DNA from: Doryteuthis pealeii
Taxonomy: Eukaryota; Mollusca; Cephalopoda; Myopsida; Loliginidae
Length of the DNA: 64,000 nucleotides
NCBI GenBank assembly: GCA_023376005.1
Contig: CM042150.1
Span: 72,963,578-73,027,577, forward strand
Direction of reading: 5' to 3'
Notes under the pieces: generated by a model
Databases searched by the model: none
The model's input: only the letters and a program-made list of their open reading frames with translations
Told to the model about the DNA's origin: nothing
Shown: piece after piece, positions 15,991 to 27,690 of the stretch
Numbering within the stretch: the stretch's first letter is position 1
Layout: every line of letters begins with the position of its first letter
Program-made: the position numbers and the translations under genes

Positions 15991-16892
15991 AGCAAATAGA
16001 CAACTCTTATTATATAGGTTCCAGAAGTTGGTAGTTGAGGGTCAACCACCAGTTTATTAATTCATATGAAGTTGTTTCTTCTGATTTACTGATCTTATTA
16101 TAAAGGAGATTGTGTTTTGGTCTGTCTGTAACCAAAACTATATCACTACTCAAGTCACAATTCCCTTTGTTATTTACGTCATATTCTCCATGATTTTATT
16201 TTTATTTAAACCTCAATTATTAATAAAATTGTTTTACATTATTAATATTGTGGCCATATCTACATTTTATTTAAAATTATTTTAGTGAAAATACTGATAT
16301 GATAAATAAAACTGAGAAATAACCACTAAAGATTAAAGATCATTATGACATTTTAGATATTTTATTTATAAATAACATATACATCCAAATAACATTTACA
16401 ATAAAATGAAATAAATTGAATAAATTAAACACATAAATGAAACTACTGAAAATGATATTTTACCCATTACTTCATGATAGACAATATTTTACATAAAAGT
16501 AATTTCTTCTTAAGAACCTTGGTCCTTTAATTGTTGGATTGCACAGTAATCACTTTAACATTATGGAAGTTTCGAAGGCAGTTGAGTTTCTTTCCTTCTC
16601 TCTATACACCTAAGTTGGTAGGTGGGGGAGCAACATTTTATAGAGAGCTAGATATCCGGTGGAAAAAGTTGGAAGGCAGGTTTATCAGTTTTTCTTTCTT
16701 ATTTTATGGCTGTATAAATATAATTATTTAATAAACCTTACATTCATTAGTAGGTAGGTTGGTAGGTGGTATTAATATGCAAATAGTTAATAGAATATGG
16801 TATTCAAAGGTAATAAATTAGATTTGTTGTAAATGGGACAAGTATTACATTGAAGCTTTTAAGAGCTGGCGTGCTCAGAATTTTGTGGGAAG
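15991..16892. other. AT-rich non-coding, nothing recognised
   Basis: A few GTAGGTAGG-type runs (16612-16626 and 16750-16770) are present; nothing else is seen. Confidence 0.5.
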
Positions 16893-17059
16893 TTCTTGTG
16901 GTGTAATAGCTAAAGTATTAAACTGAGACATCATAGTAAGTGAGTTTGAACTCTAGTCACGCTTTTACATTCACTTTTGGACTAAAACCCTTGGCAACGG
17001 TATGAACCCCTTCATCCCTCCAGCTTCGGTAGGGCAGGTAAACTGTACTTAAAAAATTA
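16893..17059 (+). mobile_element. SINE-like tRNA-derived retroposon, family S2
   Basis: The left part resembles RNA polymerase III promoter boxes: an A-box-like GTGTAATAGCTAAAGT near 16901 and a B-box-like AGTTTGAACTC at about 16943-16953. The tail region CCCTTGGCAACGGTATGAA...CAGGTAAACTGTACTT is shared with other segments: the CCCTTGGGAAAAGGCATGAA block at about 43650, and a reverse-complement match to CAGTTTACCTACCCTGCTTC at about 46720. The boxes are degenerate, so this copy is probably silent. Confidence 0.6.
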
Positions 17060-17761
17060 ATACAATCTTCTTAGAGTTTATCCTCTTTTGGCATTGTTCA
17101 AAGTTTAGTAATCTTAGTATATTTAAAATTAATTTTTATTGATTTAAAATATAATATAATAACATAAATATGGAGGCTGAAAAGATTATTAGATATAATT
17201 AAATAACAAGAATAAAGCAAACTAGTTATTAAATAAATATTTGTTTTTAGAATCTAAAAATATGGAATTTAAAACCGAAAATTAAGTGTTTCATATCTTA
17301 AATGAATTTTTTCTATTAATTAGGTATATAAATTGTTTTTTCAAGGTGCATATAGCGGCTGCAAAAGGTAATATTTATTTTAAAGAATTTCGATTTATTT
17401 TCATTGAATCAGTTTGATTAAAACAATTCAGTAATTTAAAAGAAATAATTCATTGATTAATAAGTCAACACTGAAAATTTTATTAAAATTAGATAATTCC
17501 CTGATTTTTGGTGATATTTTGTTTATCAATCTGGTTTAGTGACTTGTCACTTACGACCACCCATAGATGCGGGCATATCATGCTAAACTTCTTTCCCTAC
17601 AAAAGGTTTCCCTACTAACGATAAAGAAGTTTTATGAATTGTATGTTTGGAACGAAAAAAATTATATATTTTAGTAAATATTAACAAGTTAGTAATTTTT
17701 CTGTACATAGTATATTTAATATTTTATGTTATTGATTTCTAAGAAGAAACTTTTAACAATA
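17060..17761. other. AT-rich non-coding; short GC-richer patch at 17535-17640
   Basis: The patch at 17535-17640 is less repetitive and contains an imperfect inverted repeat (AACTTCTTT ... AAAGAAGTT, about 17587-17632). No identity could be assigned. Confidence 0.45.
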
Positions 17762-17806
17762 TTTTAAAATTGTTATAAAAGAAACCCTTTTATAACAATT
17801 TTAAAA
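17762..17806. repeat. Perfect 20-bp inverted repeat (hairpin)
   Basis: TTTTAAAATTGTTATAAAAG at 17762-17781 is followed by a 5-base spacer and its exact reverse complement at 17787-17806. Immediately after it, AATTTTAAAACA plus TGAGTGCATCA is partly repeated (17799-17847). It may be a remnant of a small palindromic transposon or a local inverted duplication. Confidence 0.9.
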
Positions 17807-17847
17807 CACTGAGTGCATCAATTTTAAAACATTTTGAGTGCATCATA

Positions 17848-19683
17848 AATCTTCACTTTTTAGCAGAATTTAATTGCTTAAAATGTATTAAAAATAAATT
17901 ACATATGTAAATTTTGCTTTTTTAATTTTTAATTTTTTTTACTGATGCTCATTGTGTTACTACTTTTCAACTAAAACAAAAATTTGACCTTAAAAAATTG
18001 ATTTAGATAATTTTAATTCGTTTTTAAAATGAAAATGAGTGCACAAATTGGTAGTACCTATCATAATCTAATGGTATTCATACATAAAATGTGTTTCTAA
18101 TGATATTATCTCTTTTGCATTTGTACCCAATGTGGTAACTCCTTTTTTGAAGGAATTCCCTTCTCCATAATAAATGTTTTTTTTTTAGTATTATTTCTAG
18201 GGTCCATTTAAACCTGATACTCTCAAAGTTCTCCACCTTATTAATTGACTCTTGGCTATGTGTGTTTTTTTTTCTTTTTCTTTTTTGTAATTTTAAAAAC
18301 ATGTGAACTTTTGGCTGAATTTGCACTATTTATTTCTGGACTTAATTTCAATGATTCTTGGTTCAATAGAATTTTCACTTTTAAAATTTTGTCAGTTGGA
18401 ATACACTTTTTTCTATTTCTATCATGTTTTCGTCTTTACTTGATCCTATGATTTATTTTTAGAAATCTACAATTTTGTTTTAAATGCCACAAAAAAGAAA
18501 AAAGTGTTGAATGTGAGAGAAAAAAAACAAAAAAAAACAAGATTGCACTCTTTAATGATTTTTCTTGAAAACCAATTCCAATGTTTTCATTAAAATCAAA
18601 GCAAATCAATCTGTGAAAATTTTAATTTTAATAACATGGTCATGAAACATTTAATAATGCCCATTTTTAAAATCATTAAAAAAAACAAAAAACAAACAAA
18701 CATGCCTATGACAGAAACTGGAGCTGTCATGTTTTAGGCTTTGGTAATTAAATTTTATTTGGAATAAACCATAGTGTGAACTAGTCCAACATTTTCATGT
18801 TTTCTGTTGGCATCTAAAGACAAAACTTATGACAGATTGTGACAATTTTTATTAACACCACTTGAAAATGAAGATCATTTTCAAACAGAACAGATCAAAC
18901 TTAACTCAATGAAAGAAAAATTATATTTCAAACAAAATTACACAGTTCATGCCATAATTTCGTTGGAAATGTAATTAACTAAAATAAGAGCAATATTTAT
19001 TAAGATTATTTTTAAGAGAGAGCTGAATTACAGAGACCGAAAAGACAGAAGTAGCTGACTAGAGAATAGCAAATAGATATGACCTATATTAAGTAGGATG
19101 GAGAAAGATCAAAACAAGAAAATAGAAACCAAAACTATGTATTAATAATAATAATCAAATGCAAATGAAGTATGTTGGGTTCATTACAAAGTAGAAGACT
19201 ACATGATACACACAAAAGTAAATGGTAAAAATGGCACAAGTGAAAAAATAGGAAAAAAAATGGAAGTTACACTTTTAATAACCAAAATTTTTAGGCTATT
19301 TAAATGTGGCCATGGTAATCTTCAAGATAAGCACTCCCTGTCCTTTCAGCTTTTTTTAAAAAGAGTGCTCCCTTAAAATTAGCAGCAGGAGCCAGACTTG
19401 TACACTCTTTTGATCTGCTTTTTTTTTCTTTTGAGAAAATAAACCTGTTTTTCATCTGAATTCTTGAATAATTTTCTTTAATAAAAAATTATTTCGGGCA
19501 TTTTTCAATAAAGTTAATTCATTGTTAAAAAATGGTTCGTTGAGACACATCTACTGAAAAATGCCCCAAATCATTTATTGTAAAAGAAAATTTCATTGTA
19601 AAAAAAAATTATTATCTCAAATTTTCCTGAAAATATCAGATCAAAAGATCTTATGAGATTGGTTCCTGCTTGCTCATTTAAGG
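17848..19683. other. AT-rich non-coding, nothing recognised
   Basis: Several T- and A-runs; no exon or repeat family supported. Confidence 0.55.
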
Positions 19684-19684
19684 G

Positions 19685-19713
<29 letters not shown>
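19684..19713. repeat. Poly-A run of about 30
   Basis: An uninterrupted run of about 30 A. No retroposon body could be recognised upstream, so it is recorded as simple sequence. Confidence 0.9.
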
Positions 19714-19716
<3 letters not shown>

Positions 19717-21674
19717 GTTCTGGGAGTGTGTATCTTGAAGATAATCGGGATGACCAGAGACCACAATCAGCCAGGCCTTGTGCCACAACTAAACAAAAAA
19801 GCGTAGTAAATAGATATTCCAGGATTATGCTGATATAAAGATTTAAAAAAAAAAAAACTTTCGAAAATGAAACTTTGCAATAATCAACCCAGAATCTGAC
19901 TAAAGGAAAAAGAAAAAAAATTTTTTTTTTTTTTTTTAATCTCTTTTAATAAACATGATTTGATAAGTGATACCTTGTGTAAAATTGATTAGAAAATGAA
20001 CATAGAGATTCAGCTATGTTCTGGAAAACTAATCAAGAATATATTTATTCAGCTTGGTTTTGTCTTGGTCTGTCAACAATATTGATACAATGATCTCTCA
20101 TTTTTGGTTCTGGTAGTAGACATCTTTGATATGAATTGTGGTTATTCTGCTGGAATGGACACAAATGAATGTTATAGTCAATACTTAAAAGTAAGGTATG
20201 TCAGAGGCACCTGTTTAACCTTGCTTTTCAAAGGATATATTCTGGGATTAATACTTTTAATTTCTAACATTTCATCTGATCTCTATCCAACATCAGCCAT
20301 CTTACTTGAATGAGTGCATTCAAGATTTTAGTTTGCTACAAAAAGACCAGTGTCAAGTTATCTGTATTAACCTTTTTCTCAAGATTCTATTAAGAAACTG
20401 GAAAGATTTCATACAGCTTAACATTTAGCATTTGTTTCATTTTCTGCTTAGATTTTTTTTTTTAAATGTCCACCATTTTAGTGATAGGCTATAACTGAAG
20501 TGGTGAACATTTAAAAAAAAATGCAATAACTTAGACCAAAACAAACACTAACAAAACAAAAGAAAACAAATCTGAAAATGCTGTTGTGGAAAATGTGATT
20601 TGTTGCTCTGAATTGGTGGCCATTTTGAAATGATAACAATTACAAAACATTTGTCACTCATTTCCATCAAATTGACAATTTCTTCATTTGAATTCCGGAT
20701 ATTCAGATAAAATTAAACTATAAAGAAATTTGCTAAAATACCAGTTTATATCGAGTAAGGAGTCAAGACATGGTTCGCAGCCGATTATACAATGTTTTTG
20801 CCAATTAAAATTTACAAATGGTTACTGTTACTATAAAAAATAAATCCACAAAATAGATTTACCAATTAAGTTATAAAATTAATATCATTTTATGGCTGAT
20901 GGGTATGAGTTTATAATTGATGTTAATCGAGGTACCCTACAAATTCTTTGTGTACAAAATATTTAAAATCAAAGAAACAGACAATGACATTTGTATTCTT
21001 ATCTGTTAAGATTAATGTTTGTTTCCATTCATTATGGATTTATTTAAGCTAAGCATAATGTTTTGTCATTTGATTGATTACTATAAAGAAAGTCAAAGGA
21101 TGTTTTGCTGTGAAGTCCATAAAATAGTTTGTCTTTTGTAAATGACATATCAACTTGTAATGGGTTAGTGTAAATGTTTGATTACAATTATAACTGTTTA
21201 TATTTTCAACCTTTTATTGCAATTATTTTGGCAAAGATAAAGGGCTTCTATCCAGTGATATTCTGGTATACAGTCACTAATATCGACCGCTGGCGCAACA
21301 CAATTAGCATTCATTGGGATATTAAGGTAGCTGTACCCATGCAAATCTTTGGTCCCTGGCTGGCACAATACGATCATTAAAAACTTCTAAAAATAATCAA
21401 AAGGTTTGCCATAGGTTCTCAACTGGAAATAGACTTACAGGACTTTTGATAAGCGTCATTGGAGGCATTTTACAAGACATTTACATGGCAAATTACCCCT
21501 CCCCCTCAGAAGTCTCTTCTACCCTGATTTTTAAAAATTGGATTTTTCTCTGATCAATCGATAGTAATCAAAAGAATTTTTTTCCAAAAAAAAGAAAAAA
21601 AAGAGTTTTCAATGGAGTAGTAAGCCTTTACGTTGTCCATCAATTTTTTTTTAATTGCACTTTTTTATTTGACT
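19714..21674. other. AT-rich non-coding, nothing recognised
   Basis: No supported gene. Higher-complexity bits near 20100-20330 and 21240-21370 give short open frames but show no splice signals or recognisable motifs. Confidence 0.5.
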
Positions 21675-21695
21675 AATAATAATAATAATAATAAT
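21675..21695. repeat. (TAA)n microsatellite
   Basis: Seven TAA-type triplets just upstream of a LINE tail fragment. Confidence 0.85.
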
Positions 21696-21779
21696 GTTTT
21701 AACACAATTATATGATTTCAAGTATTCCTATCTTACACCAATAATTTGAAAGTAATTATATGGTTTCAATTAATAATAA

Positions 21780-21965
21780 CACCATGAAGCCAAGAGGTCC
21801 AGAAGAAATCAGCGGCAACAAAGCACTGGTACATCAACATCTTCAGGGACAGCCTTCAAATGCGACATCTATGGTTGAGAATGTTTTTTCAAACATCGGA
21901 CTTCACAGTCACAGGAGGCACTGTAACTTCAGGGGCACAAAAACTTTATTATAGTCTTCCGAGAC
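21780..21965 (+). mobile_element. LINE 3' end fragment (C-terminal zinc-finger-like tail)
   Basis: The translation shows, across one frameshift, a C2H2-like end of a LINE polyprotein: GTAFKCDIYG in one frame, then NVFSNIGLHSHRRHC in the next (about 21850-21930). This layout is typical of the extreme carboxyl terminus of several animal LINE families and is followed here by about 40 bases of 3' untranslated sequence (TAGTCTTCCGAGACTGAAATG). An in-frame stop and the frameshift show that it is a dead, 5'-truncated copy. It could belong to the same broad family as the endonuclease half at 7974-9270, but they are separate insertions. Confidence 0.7.
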
Positions 21966-22112
21966 TGAAATGCCAATACAATATGGTTTCAACTAATAAT
22001 AATCCTTAATAAACAATTATAGATTCAAGTAACTAATACAAATAATTTGGACACAGTTATATGATATCAAGTAATCCTATTTAATGAAATAATTTTCAAA
22101 CAATTATTTGAC

Positions 22113-22215
22113 CTATTGATGGAACCCTGAAGGAGTGGCTCCATATTTCCTAGAGCTCCAGTACAGGAGCTTCAGCACCAGATACAGTTTAGTGTCATAC
22201 TCAGGACAACCCATA
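22113..22215 (-). repeat. Dispersed repeat R3, minus-strand fragment
   Basis: The reverse complement matches 30610-30700. Shared blocks include GTCCT(A/G)(G/A)GTATGACACTAAACT, GGAGCT and AG(T/C)CACTCCTT in the same order. It is a short piece of what looks like a retroposon whose longer copy lies at 30548-30820. Confidence 0.65.
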
Positions 22216-24049
22216 AAATGGCATACAAGTGTGTGTTTAAAAAAATGAGCAAAGTATGGTTGTGTTGGAGATGTCCGTCTCATAAAAATTGCACACTTTT
22301 ATCCCCCCCCCTCCCCAGAGACAGAACATTTTTCTACAACACTTTATAAAAATCACACTGACAAATGTTGAGATGATTAGCTTATCTAAAGCTAATCCAG
22401 TGGTATTCATACCTGCATGACATTTTTTCCAACCGGGTGGTAAACAGTTACGATCAGAGGGCTAATAGACGAGACTTTGATGGCTATTAAAAAAAAAACT
22501 AATAATTCTAGGCTGCCTGGTGTCTGAAGAAAGATGGTTATTTGGTGGCACTGACACAAGAACAAACAATATTTGTTTCTTATTTTGTGGGGAAAATAAA
22601 TAAGCAGAGATACTTCTTCTGTTAGTAAAAAAAAGAAAGATTAATTTTACCTGGAACAACCATTGATACTGATGACTGCTGGAGGACATAACGTAGCAGT
22701 TATATTTCTGATATTAATGTGTCAAAATACATCTACTGTAAACTTGTAAACCATAATAAAAAAATGCGCACACTAATAGTGTAAGTGGAAAAAAATGGTC
22801 AAATGATTAAATAAATTGCGAGTTATGCTTGGAATGTATTTTATGATGTTGCTTTCACATTTGAATGAATTTGTGTGGTAGTAACCACATTGTCCCACAC
22901 ACTGAGAAACATTTGACAATATTTTTCAACATATCATGGAATAAAAGGATATGCTCTTAATATGCTCCCTGCCCCTCAGACCAAGTGATTAAACCCAACA
23001 CTGGCCCCCACCTCTAAAAAATAAAACTGATATATTTTAATGTTGTGTTCGGGGGGGGGGGTGCACTGCCTCTAAACTAAAAGAAAACAAAATTTTTCTG
23101 TGTAAAAAAAAAAAAAACAATTTTTTTTCCTTAATAGTTTTTATTATTATTCAATTTACATCCAAAAGGTGGGTCTCCATCTGACGTCATAGTTTGTTGT
23201 GTAGATTATTTGTATTCCATTCTTGAACAGAAAATTCTTTCTCCTGAGTCAAGTAATTATATTATATTTATACATACAAAATTTGGTAGCTCTACATCAA
23301 ACCATTGTTGTCTAAGACCGACATAATCTCTTTCCAATTGAAAATGTATATTTCACCCATAGAACTTTATTTTTTTAGCAATAAAAAAACTCCTAATCCC
23401 TAGAAACATGGTGTATCTTTAAATATAAATTCATCATCATTGATATAAAACTTAAAATAATCTAAAACTACAGTATTCTGTCTCATGCTTGTTGATATTT
23501 ACCAGCACATTTCTCTGGCTTAGATATACTGAATCATCAAACGCTTTTTTTTCCTATGAAATTCTTATTTCCTTTTCATGGTTGGACTTCTGTAGAAGAA
23601 CCAAATGTACATTTTCATCTAATTTTTTTAATTCAAAAGACTGAAATGTTAGAGTAATGATTTCATCTATGAAATTATGAATTATATTCAAAAGAATTTA
23701 GCCTTTGTTGACCTAAGTGACAAGATTTTTTTACTTAGAACAAGAAATTTTTAAAATCTTTTATATGAAGGAAAAGACTCCAAAGAGGATTTTTTTTCAT
23801 TATCCTCTGAACACACCTAACTCAAAATTATCAGGTTTATCTCATTAAACAAATGTTATTAAATTCCCTTTCTATGAGAATTATACTCAATCTATGAAAA
23901 AAAGGAAATGTTGCTTAAATGATCACCTATTGAACAGGCACTATTGGTCTTATTCCACAACTAAACTAAGTTTAGTAAATAACTAAATAGTCCTAGAAAT
24001 TGTCCATTTATCTTTTTGAGATGCCTCTGGTATAAGTAACTGACCCTAA
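22216..24049. other. AT-rich non-coding with C- and G-runs
   Basis: A C-rich run lies at about 22302-22317 and a G-run at about 23050-23060. A perfect cAMP-response-element palindrome is listed separately. No exon is seen. Confidence 0.5.
23182..23189. promoter_or_regulatory. CRE-like palindrome TGACGTCA
   Basis: The full palindromic CREB/ATF binding consensus is present in a less AT-rich patch (23165-23240). A single 8-mer can occur by chance in 64 kb, although CpG-containing 8-mers are rare in such AT-rich DNA. There is no adjacent transcription start to support function. Confidence 0.3.
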
Positions 24050-24310
24050 CTCTATCCTGAACAATGCAAGATGTTAAGGTGCAGACTAAAGTTACAGGTT
24101 GACAGGAGACAAACAAGCAACATCATAAAAGATAAACTGAGATGTCCTAAGAATGGACAGCAGAATGAGAGTAATTCAATCCTGTTGATTGAATTTGGTT
24201 TGAAATTCCTAGAAGGAATGATTCTGACATACCTGAAAAAATCCAAAATGTTGAGACTAACAACCAAGATGAGGATGCTTGTTCAACTACATAAATGTAT
24301 AATAATGAAG
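24050..24310 (+). repeat. Unclassified repeat containing the conserved GATGAGGA core
   Basis: The right end carries AACAACCAAGATGAGGATGC and TTGTTCAACTAC (24259-24290), nearly identical to 40454-40485 and related to the arms of the foldbacks at 26292-26575 and 56580-56825. The left part is moderately complex (24060-24200) and supplies short open frames on both strands, but no protein family is recognised. Probably an asymmetric derivative of the foldback family. Confidence 0.5.
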
Positions 24311-25859
24311 GTAGAGTGGATACAGAGATAGAGTGGATATCTGTGGCAAAGTTGGTAATAATTTTTTTTAGAATTTAAATTTAATTTATTCATTTTTGAG
24401 TTAGAGTGTGCAGCAGACGAGGAAAACTATTTAAAAAGATTTAAAGACAAAACTTATTTTATTTGATGGTTATGTAGGGTAGGCTACATTTAAAGTTAAG
24501 TAGCCCTGACATAATATGGCAATCATAGCTGAATCAAATACAATGAAAATTTTAATAGTTTGAATTTGATGGCTTTTCTAAAAAGGATAGGATGACTACT
24601 TCACTAATTAAATCAGATAGAGTATATACACTTCGCCCTTTTTTTTTTTTTTTTACACATTCAGTATTTTTGTTTTTGTATTTTGTATTAAAGCAAAGTT
24701 ATTTCAGTTTTATATCCTTTCATTGTCCTTTTAGAATCTAAAATTATCTGATTGGACTTAAAATGGCAACTTTTTTTCTGCATATTCCTTTCCTTACAGT
24801 AAATAAAAACTATTATTTATCTAAACAAATTAACAATATTACGATGTAATTTGAGAATGAATCTTTTTAATAGCTAGGAGGCACTAAAAAGAATTGTTTG
24901 AGATTCAAACTAAATAGAGACATTCAAAGAATTTTTTTCTTTAAAACTTATTAGGTTTTTTAAAAGAACCTTAATGATGAATTGATGAATGTGTTTAAAA
25001 GAAAATTTCTCTAAGTAATAATTCAGTTCAAAGCAAATGTTTCTTGTGTATAGCCATCTGTTACAAAACAAATAGAAAAATATAAATAAAAATTAAAAAA
25101 TGAATTACAATGAGAAAATTATAATTTGTTTATTAATCAAATAAAACTATTGAAGCAGACTTTTTAAAATGATGGCTTAACTCAACTATTTGTGCATGAA
25201 TGGGGAAAAATTGTTTTTGCAAATGTCAATGCTAATTTAAGATAACACATGATCTGTCATGAAAGTAGGAAAAAGTTAAGAATCTGCTCTATACCAAAAA
25301 ATAAAATGACTGACGAATTTATTAAACAAAAACAATACTTAATAAAAAGAAAAGAAAAGATTGAAGAGGCCAATCGGTAGAATGAATAGAATTTTGTTTT
25401 AATCAAGAAAAGTAATTGATAAAATAAGAAAACAAAACTAAAGCAAATTTATCGACAATTTATTTTTGTAGGAATAATTTTAATTTAATGTGCTTACAAA
25501 AAGTAAATTAAAAATTGAAGTAGTTATATCTGATAGTACTAGTTCAATTTGATGGTCCCAAAAGAAATGCAGATATGTTATACTTATATGTGCTTTAGAT
25601 AGAATATCAGCAGTTTGTTTTTGTAGCCCACTAGCACCCACCATCTCTTTTAATTAAACTTATTCTAGGATGTTGTTTGAGCAAAACAACCAAACAATTC
25701 ATTTCAATCCCCCCCAAATTCCAAGCAGAACAATTAATTCAATATATAATTGAGAAATGTGCTATAAAATATTTTCAAAGATGTTACAAACTATGTGCGT
25801 TTGCATGTGTCTATGTTGTCACTTGAATTCATCTAAATGTGATGTTAACAGAAAGATAC
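24311..25859. other. AT-rich non-coding, nothing recognised
   Basis: No supported feature. Confidence 0.55.
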
Positions 25860-25882
25860 AAACAACAACAACAACAACAACA
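25860..25882. repeat. (CAA)n microsatellite
   Basis: Seven uninterrupted CAA-type triplets. A similar but longer CAA array at 40374-40408 sits next to the GATGAGGA-core repeat. Confidence 0.9.
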
Positions 25883-26291
25883 GGATGTTGAATTTTACGT
25901 GCATTCCAATGATTTGGTAGAGGTATTATTATAAAGGTAGGCCAATGACAATTTCTGTATAGTTTATAGTTTGGTGTATTCATGATGGAACAACTGAAAT
26001 ATCTGATGAGTGGGACATCCGTTGTATTTTTCTTAGGAGGACCATCAAACTAAACCAAGTCTGAATAAATCCTTAAATTTCAAAATGTTTATTAAAATGA
26101 AATAAAGCAATATATCTACATTCTCAGCTGATCACATTCTATTTTCATTTTACCATATTCTTGGAACCTTTTACTTTATTGCCAATTTACCATATTTCAA
26201 TTTGATTTGTATCTGACTTTAATTGAACTTATTGACATACAAAAAAAGTTTTCCCTCTGAAGAATGTGACACATCAATGGATTCCTGTGCA

Positions 26292-26575
26292 TCCAATTAC
26301 TTAGTATTATTTGGATTATTCGGAGTATTGTCCTCATCTTCATTGTTATCTGTACAATGTTTCGACCAATGTGTACTCCAGCCTTATTCAGGTATTTCTT
26401 GTTGGACTCAGGATATTTCTCAGACTCGGGCACCTTCTTTTCGGACTTGGGAACCTGAGTCTGACAAGAAATACCTGAAGAAGGTGGAAGGGCACATTGG
26501 CCAAAATGTACAGATAACAATGAAGATGAGGACAATAGTCTGAATAATCCAAATAATACTAATTATTAAGCCTCA
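26292..26575. mobile_element. Palindromic foldback element, about 284 bp
   Basis: Left arm 26292-26412 and right arm 26454-26575 are inverted copies along almost their whole length. ATTATTTGGATTATTC, TGTCCTCATCTTCATTGTTA, CAATGTG, CAGGTATTTCTTGT and GACTCAGG on the left each recur as reverse complements in mirrored order on the right. The loop is only about 40 bases (26413-26453). Two similar peptides read on opposite strands (SSSLLSV..., SGISC.TQ) are a by-product of the palindrome, not genes. It shares a core (GACTA...TCCTCATC...TTGTT) with 24259, 40454 and 56651. No transposase is encoded. Confidence 0.85.
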
Positions 26576-26749
26576 TCTAAAAAATTCCAAAAAATAGTAT
26601 CTAATTACTTGTTGACCAAATGATTAATAAGATCAAAATATTAAATATTAATTCCTAATCAAATTAAGTAGTAACTGTTTACATGTTGATCAAATCTTTT
26701 GAGCTGCATGTTTATATTTTAGAGATTAATCTATTTTTGAAGATTATTA

Positions 26750-27100
26750 TTGGCTTGGTTGATGGCACAGAGAATGGACAATGAACCTGGTACAGGTTAT
26801 ATTCACTTTTCTCTTGGGAAATATATGAATTCACTTTCACTAGCTATGGGTAAATAGCATGGCAGTTGGTGTCCATTTAAACTTTGCAAAAAGGTCATCT
26901 TGGGTGTTTATAATTAGATCAGATCAGGGATTGTTACTTGCTGTTAGTAACATGTAATCCAAGTACAACGTGTTGCATGTTACTTGGAGTGGAGACATGT
27001 ATTGCTAATTAGCCTCCATTTCCCTGAGAGATGACATAAAGAGAAAGTAGCATGGAACCACAATGATGGTTATGAGAAACATCCATTAGCTACGAACAGC
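26750..27100 (+). repeat. SINE-like dispersed repeat R4, copy 1
   Basis: Matches 63150-63370 in order: TTCACTTTT, CTTGGGAAA/CTTGAAAAA, CTATGGGTAAAT, TTGGTG, GCATGT(T/A)ACTTGG and CCTGAGA. The 5' portion (26752-26800) contains TGGCACAGAGAATGG and AACCTGGTACAGG, which could be a worn tRNA-like head. It is probably an old retroposon, and its tail shares the CTTGGGAAA...ATGAATT block with family S2. Confidence 0.5.
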
Positions 27101-27489
27101 AATTTATTGCTAATATATAAACTATAAAGAGATGTTGTTGTTTTTTGGGGTGGGTGGGTTGGAATGTCTTTAGAGACTAAATAACTATTTTACTTTTCAA
27201 TGTATCTAAAAAATAAAGTTCTAAAATTTGCTACTTTTTCATTAAACTGCTTCTTGCATAGACAGTGCTAATTATTGTGGTTTTGTTAGAATTAATTGAT
27301 GTGCTTTTAAATAAAGGGTGGATAAAATAAAAAATTTGCAGTTATTAAAACTGTCCATTATTCATAAGTAGACACTCACTTATTCATGTAAAGATCTTCA
27401 TCTTGCTTATTATAATCACAAGGTACAACAGCTGAAATATTGTGATTATAACAATCTACATGAGGACTCCAGTCTGAACATATCAGTGT
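27101..27489. other. AT-rich non-coding, nothing recognised
   Basis: No supported feature. Confidence 0.55.
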
Positions 27490-27690
27490 ATAATCTTACA
27501 GTAATTCAACAAATGTCTTTTTTTTTCTGACGGTCTCTCATTCAAAAACAGCTAGAGCTATGGCCACCAAATATTCTGTGTTTATTAATGGGACCCCAGA
27601 ATATATGTTACTGTCAGGTTAGTTAAATTGTATCTTTTTAATCTTATACATTTTCTTTCTAGAAACCAAAGATATGACTATTTTTTTTCT
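27490..27690 (+). repeat. Unnamed dispersed repeat R5, copy 1 (uninterrupted)
   Basis: Aligns with 31990-32530: GTAATTCA(A)CAAATGT followed by a T-run, ATGGCCACCAAAT.TTCT (here) against ATGTGGCCACTAATTTCTTG, then TCAGGTT.G.TAAAT and GAAACCAAAG.TATGA. Copy 2 has the same order but is split by a SINE. No coding content. Confidence 0.6.

Noticed and set aside
17762..17806. Rho-independent terminator
   Set aside because: The hairpin is AT-only and the context is eukaryotic, so a bacterial terminator is not appropriate.
18078..18326. 82-codon Lys/Arg-rich minus frame
   Set aside because: No recognisable domain; the basic residues come from A-rich runs on that strand.
26197..26543. Two opposite-strand open frames of 106 and 112 codons with similar peptides
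   Set aside because: The similarity follows directly from the palindrome; neither has a start context, splice sites or a known domain.
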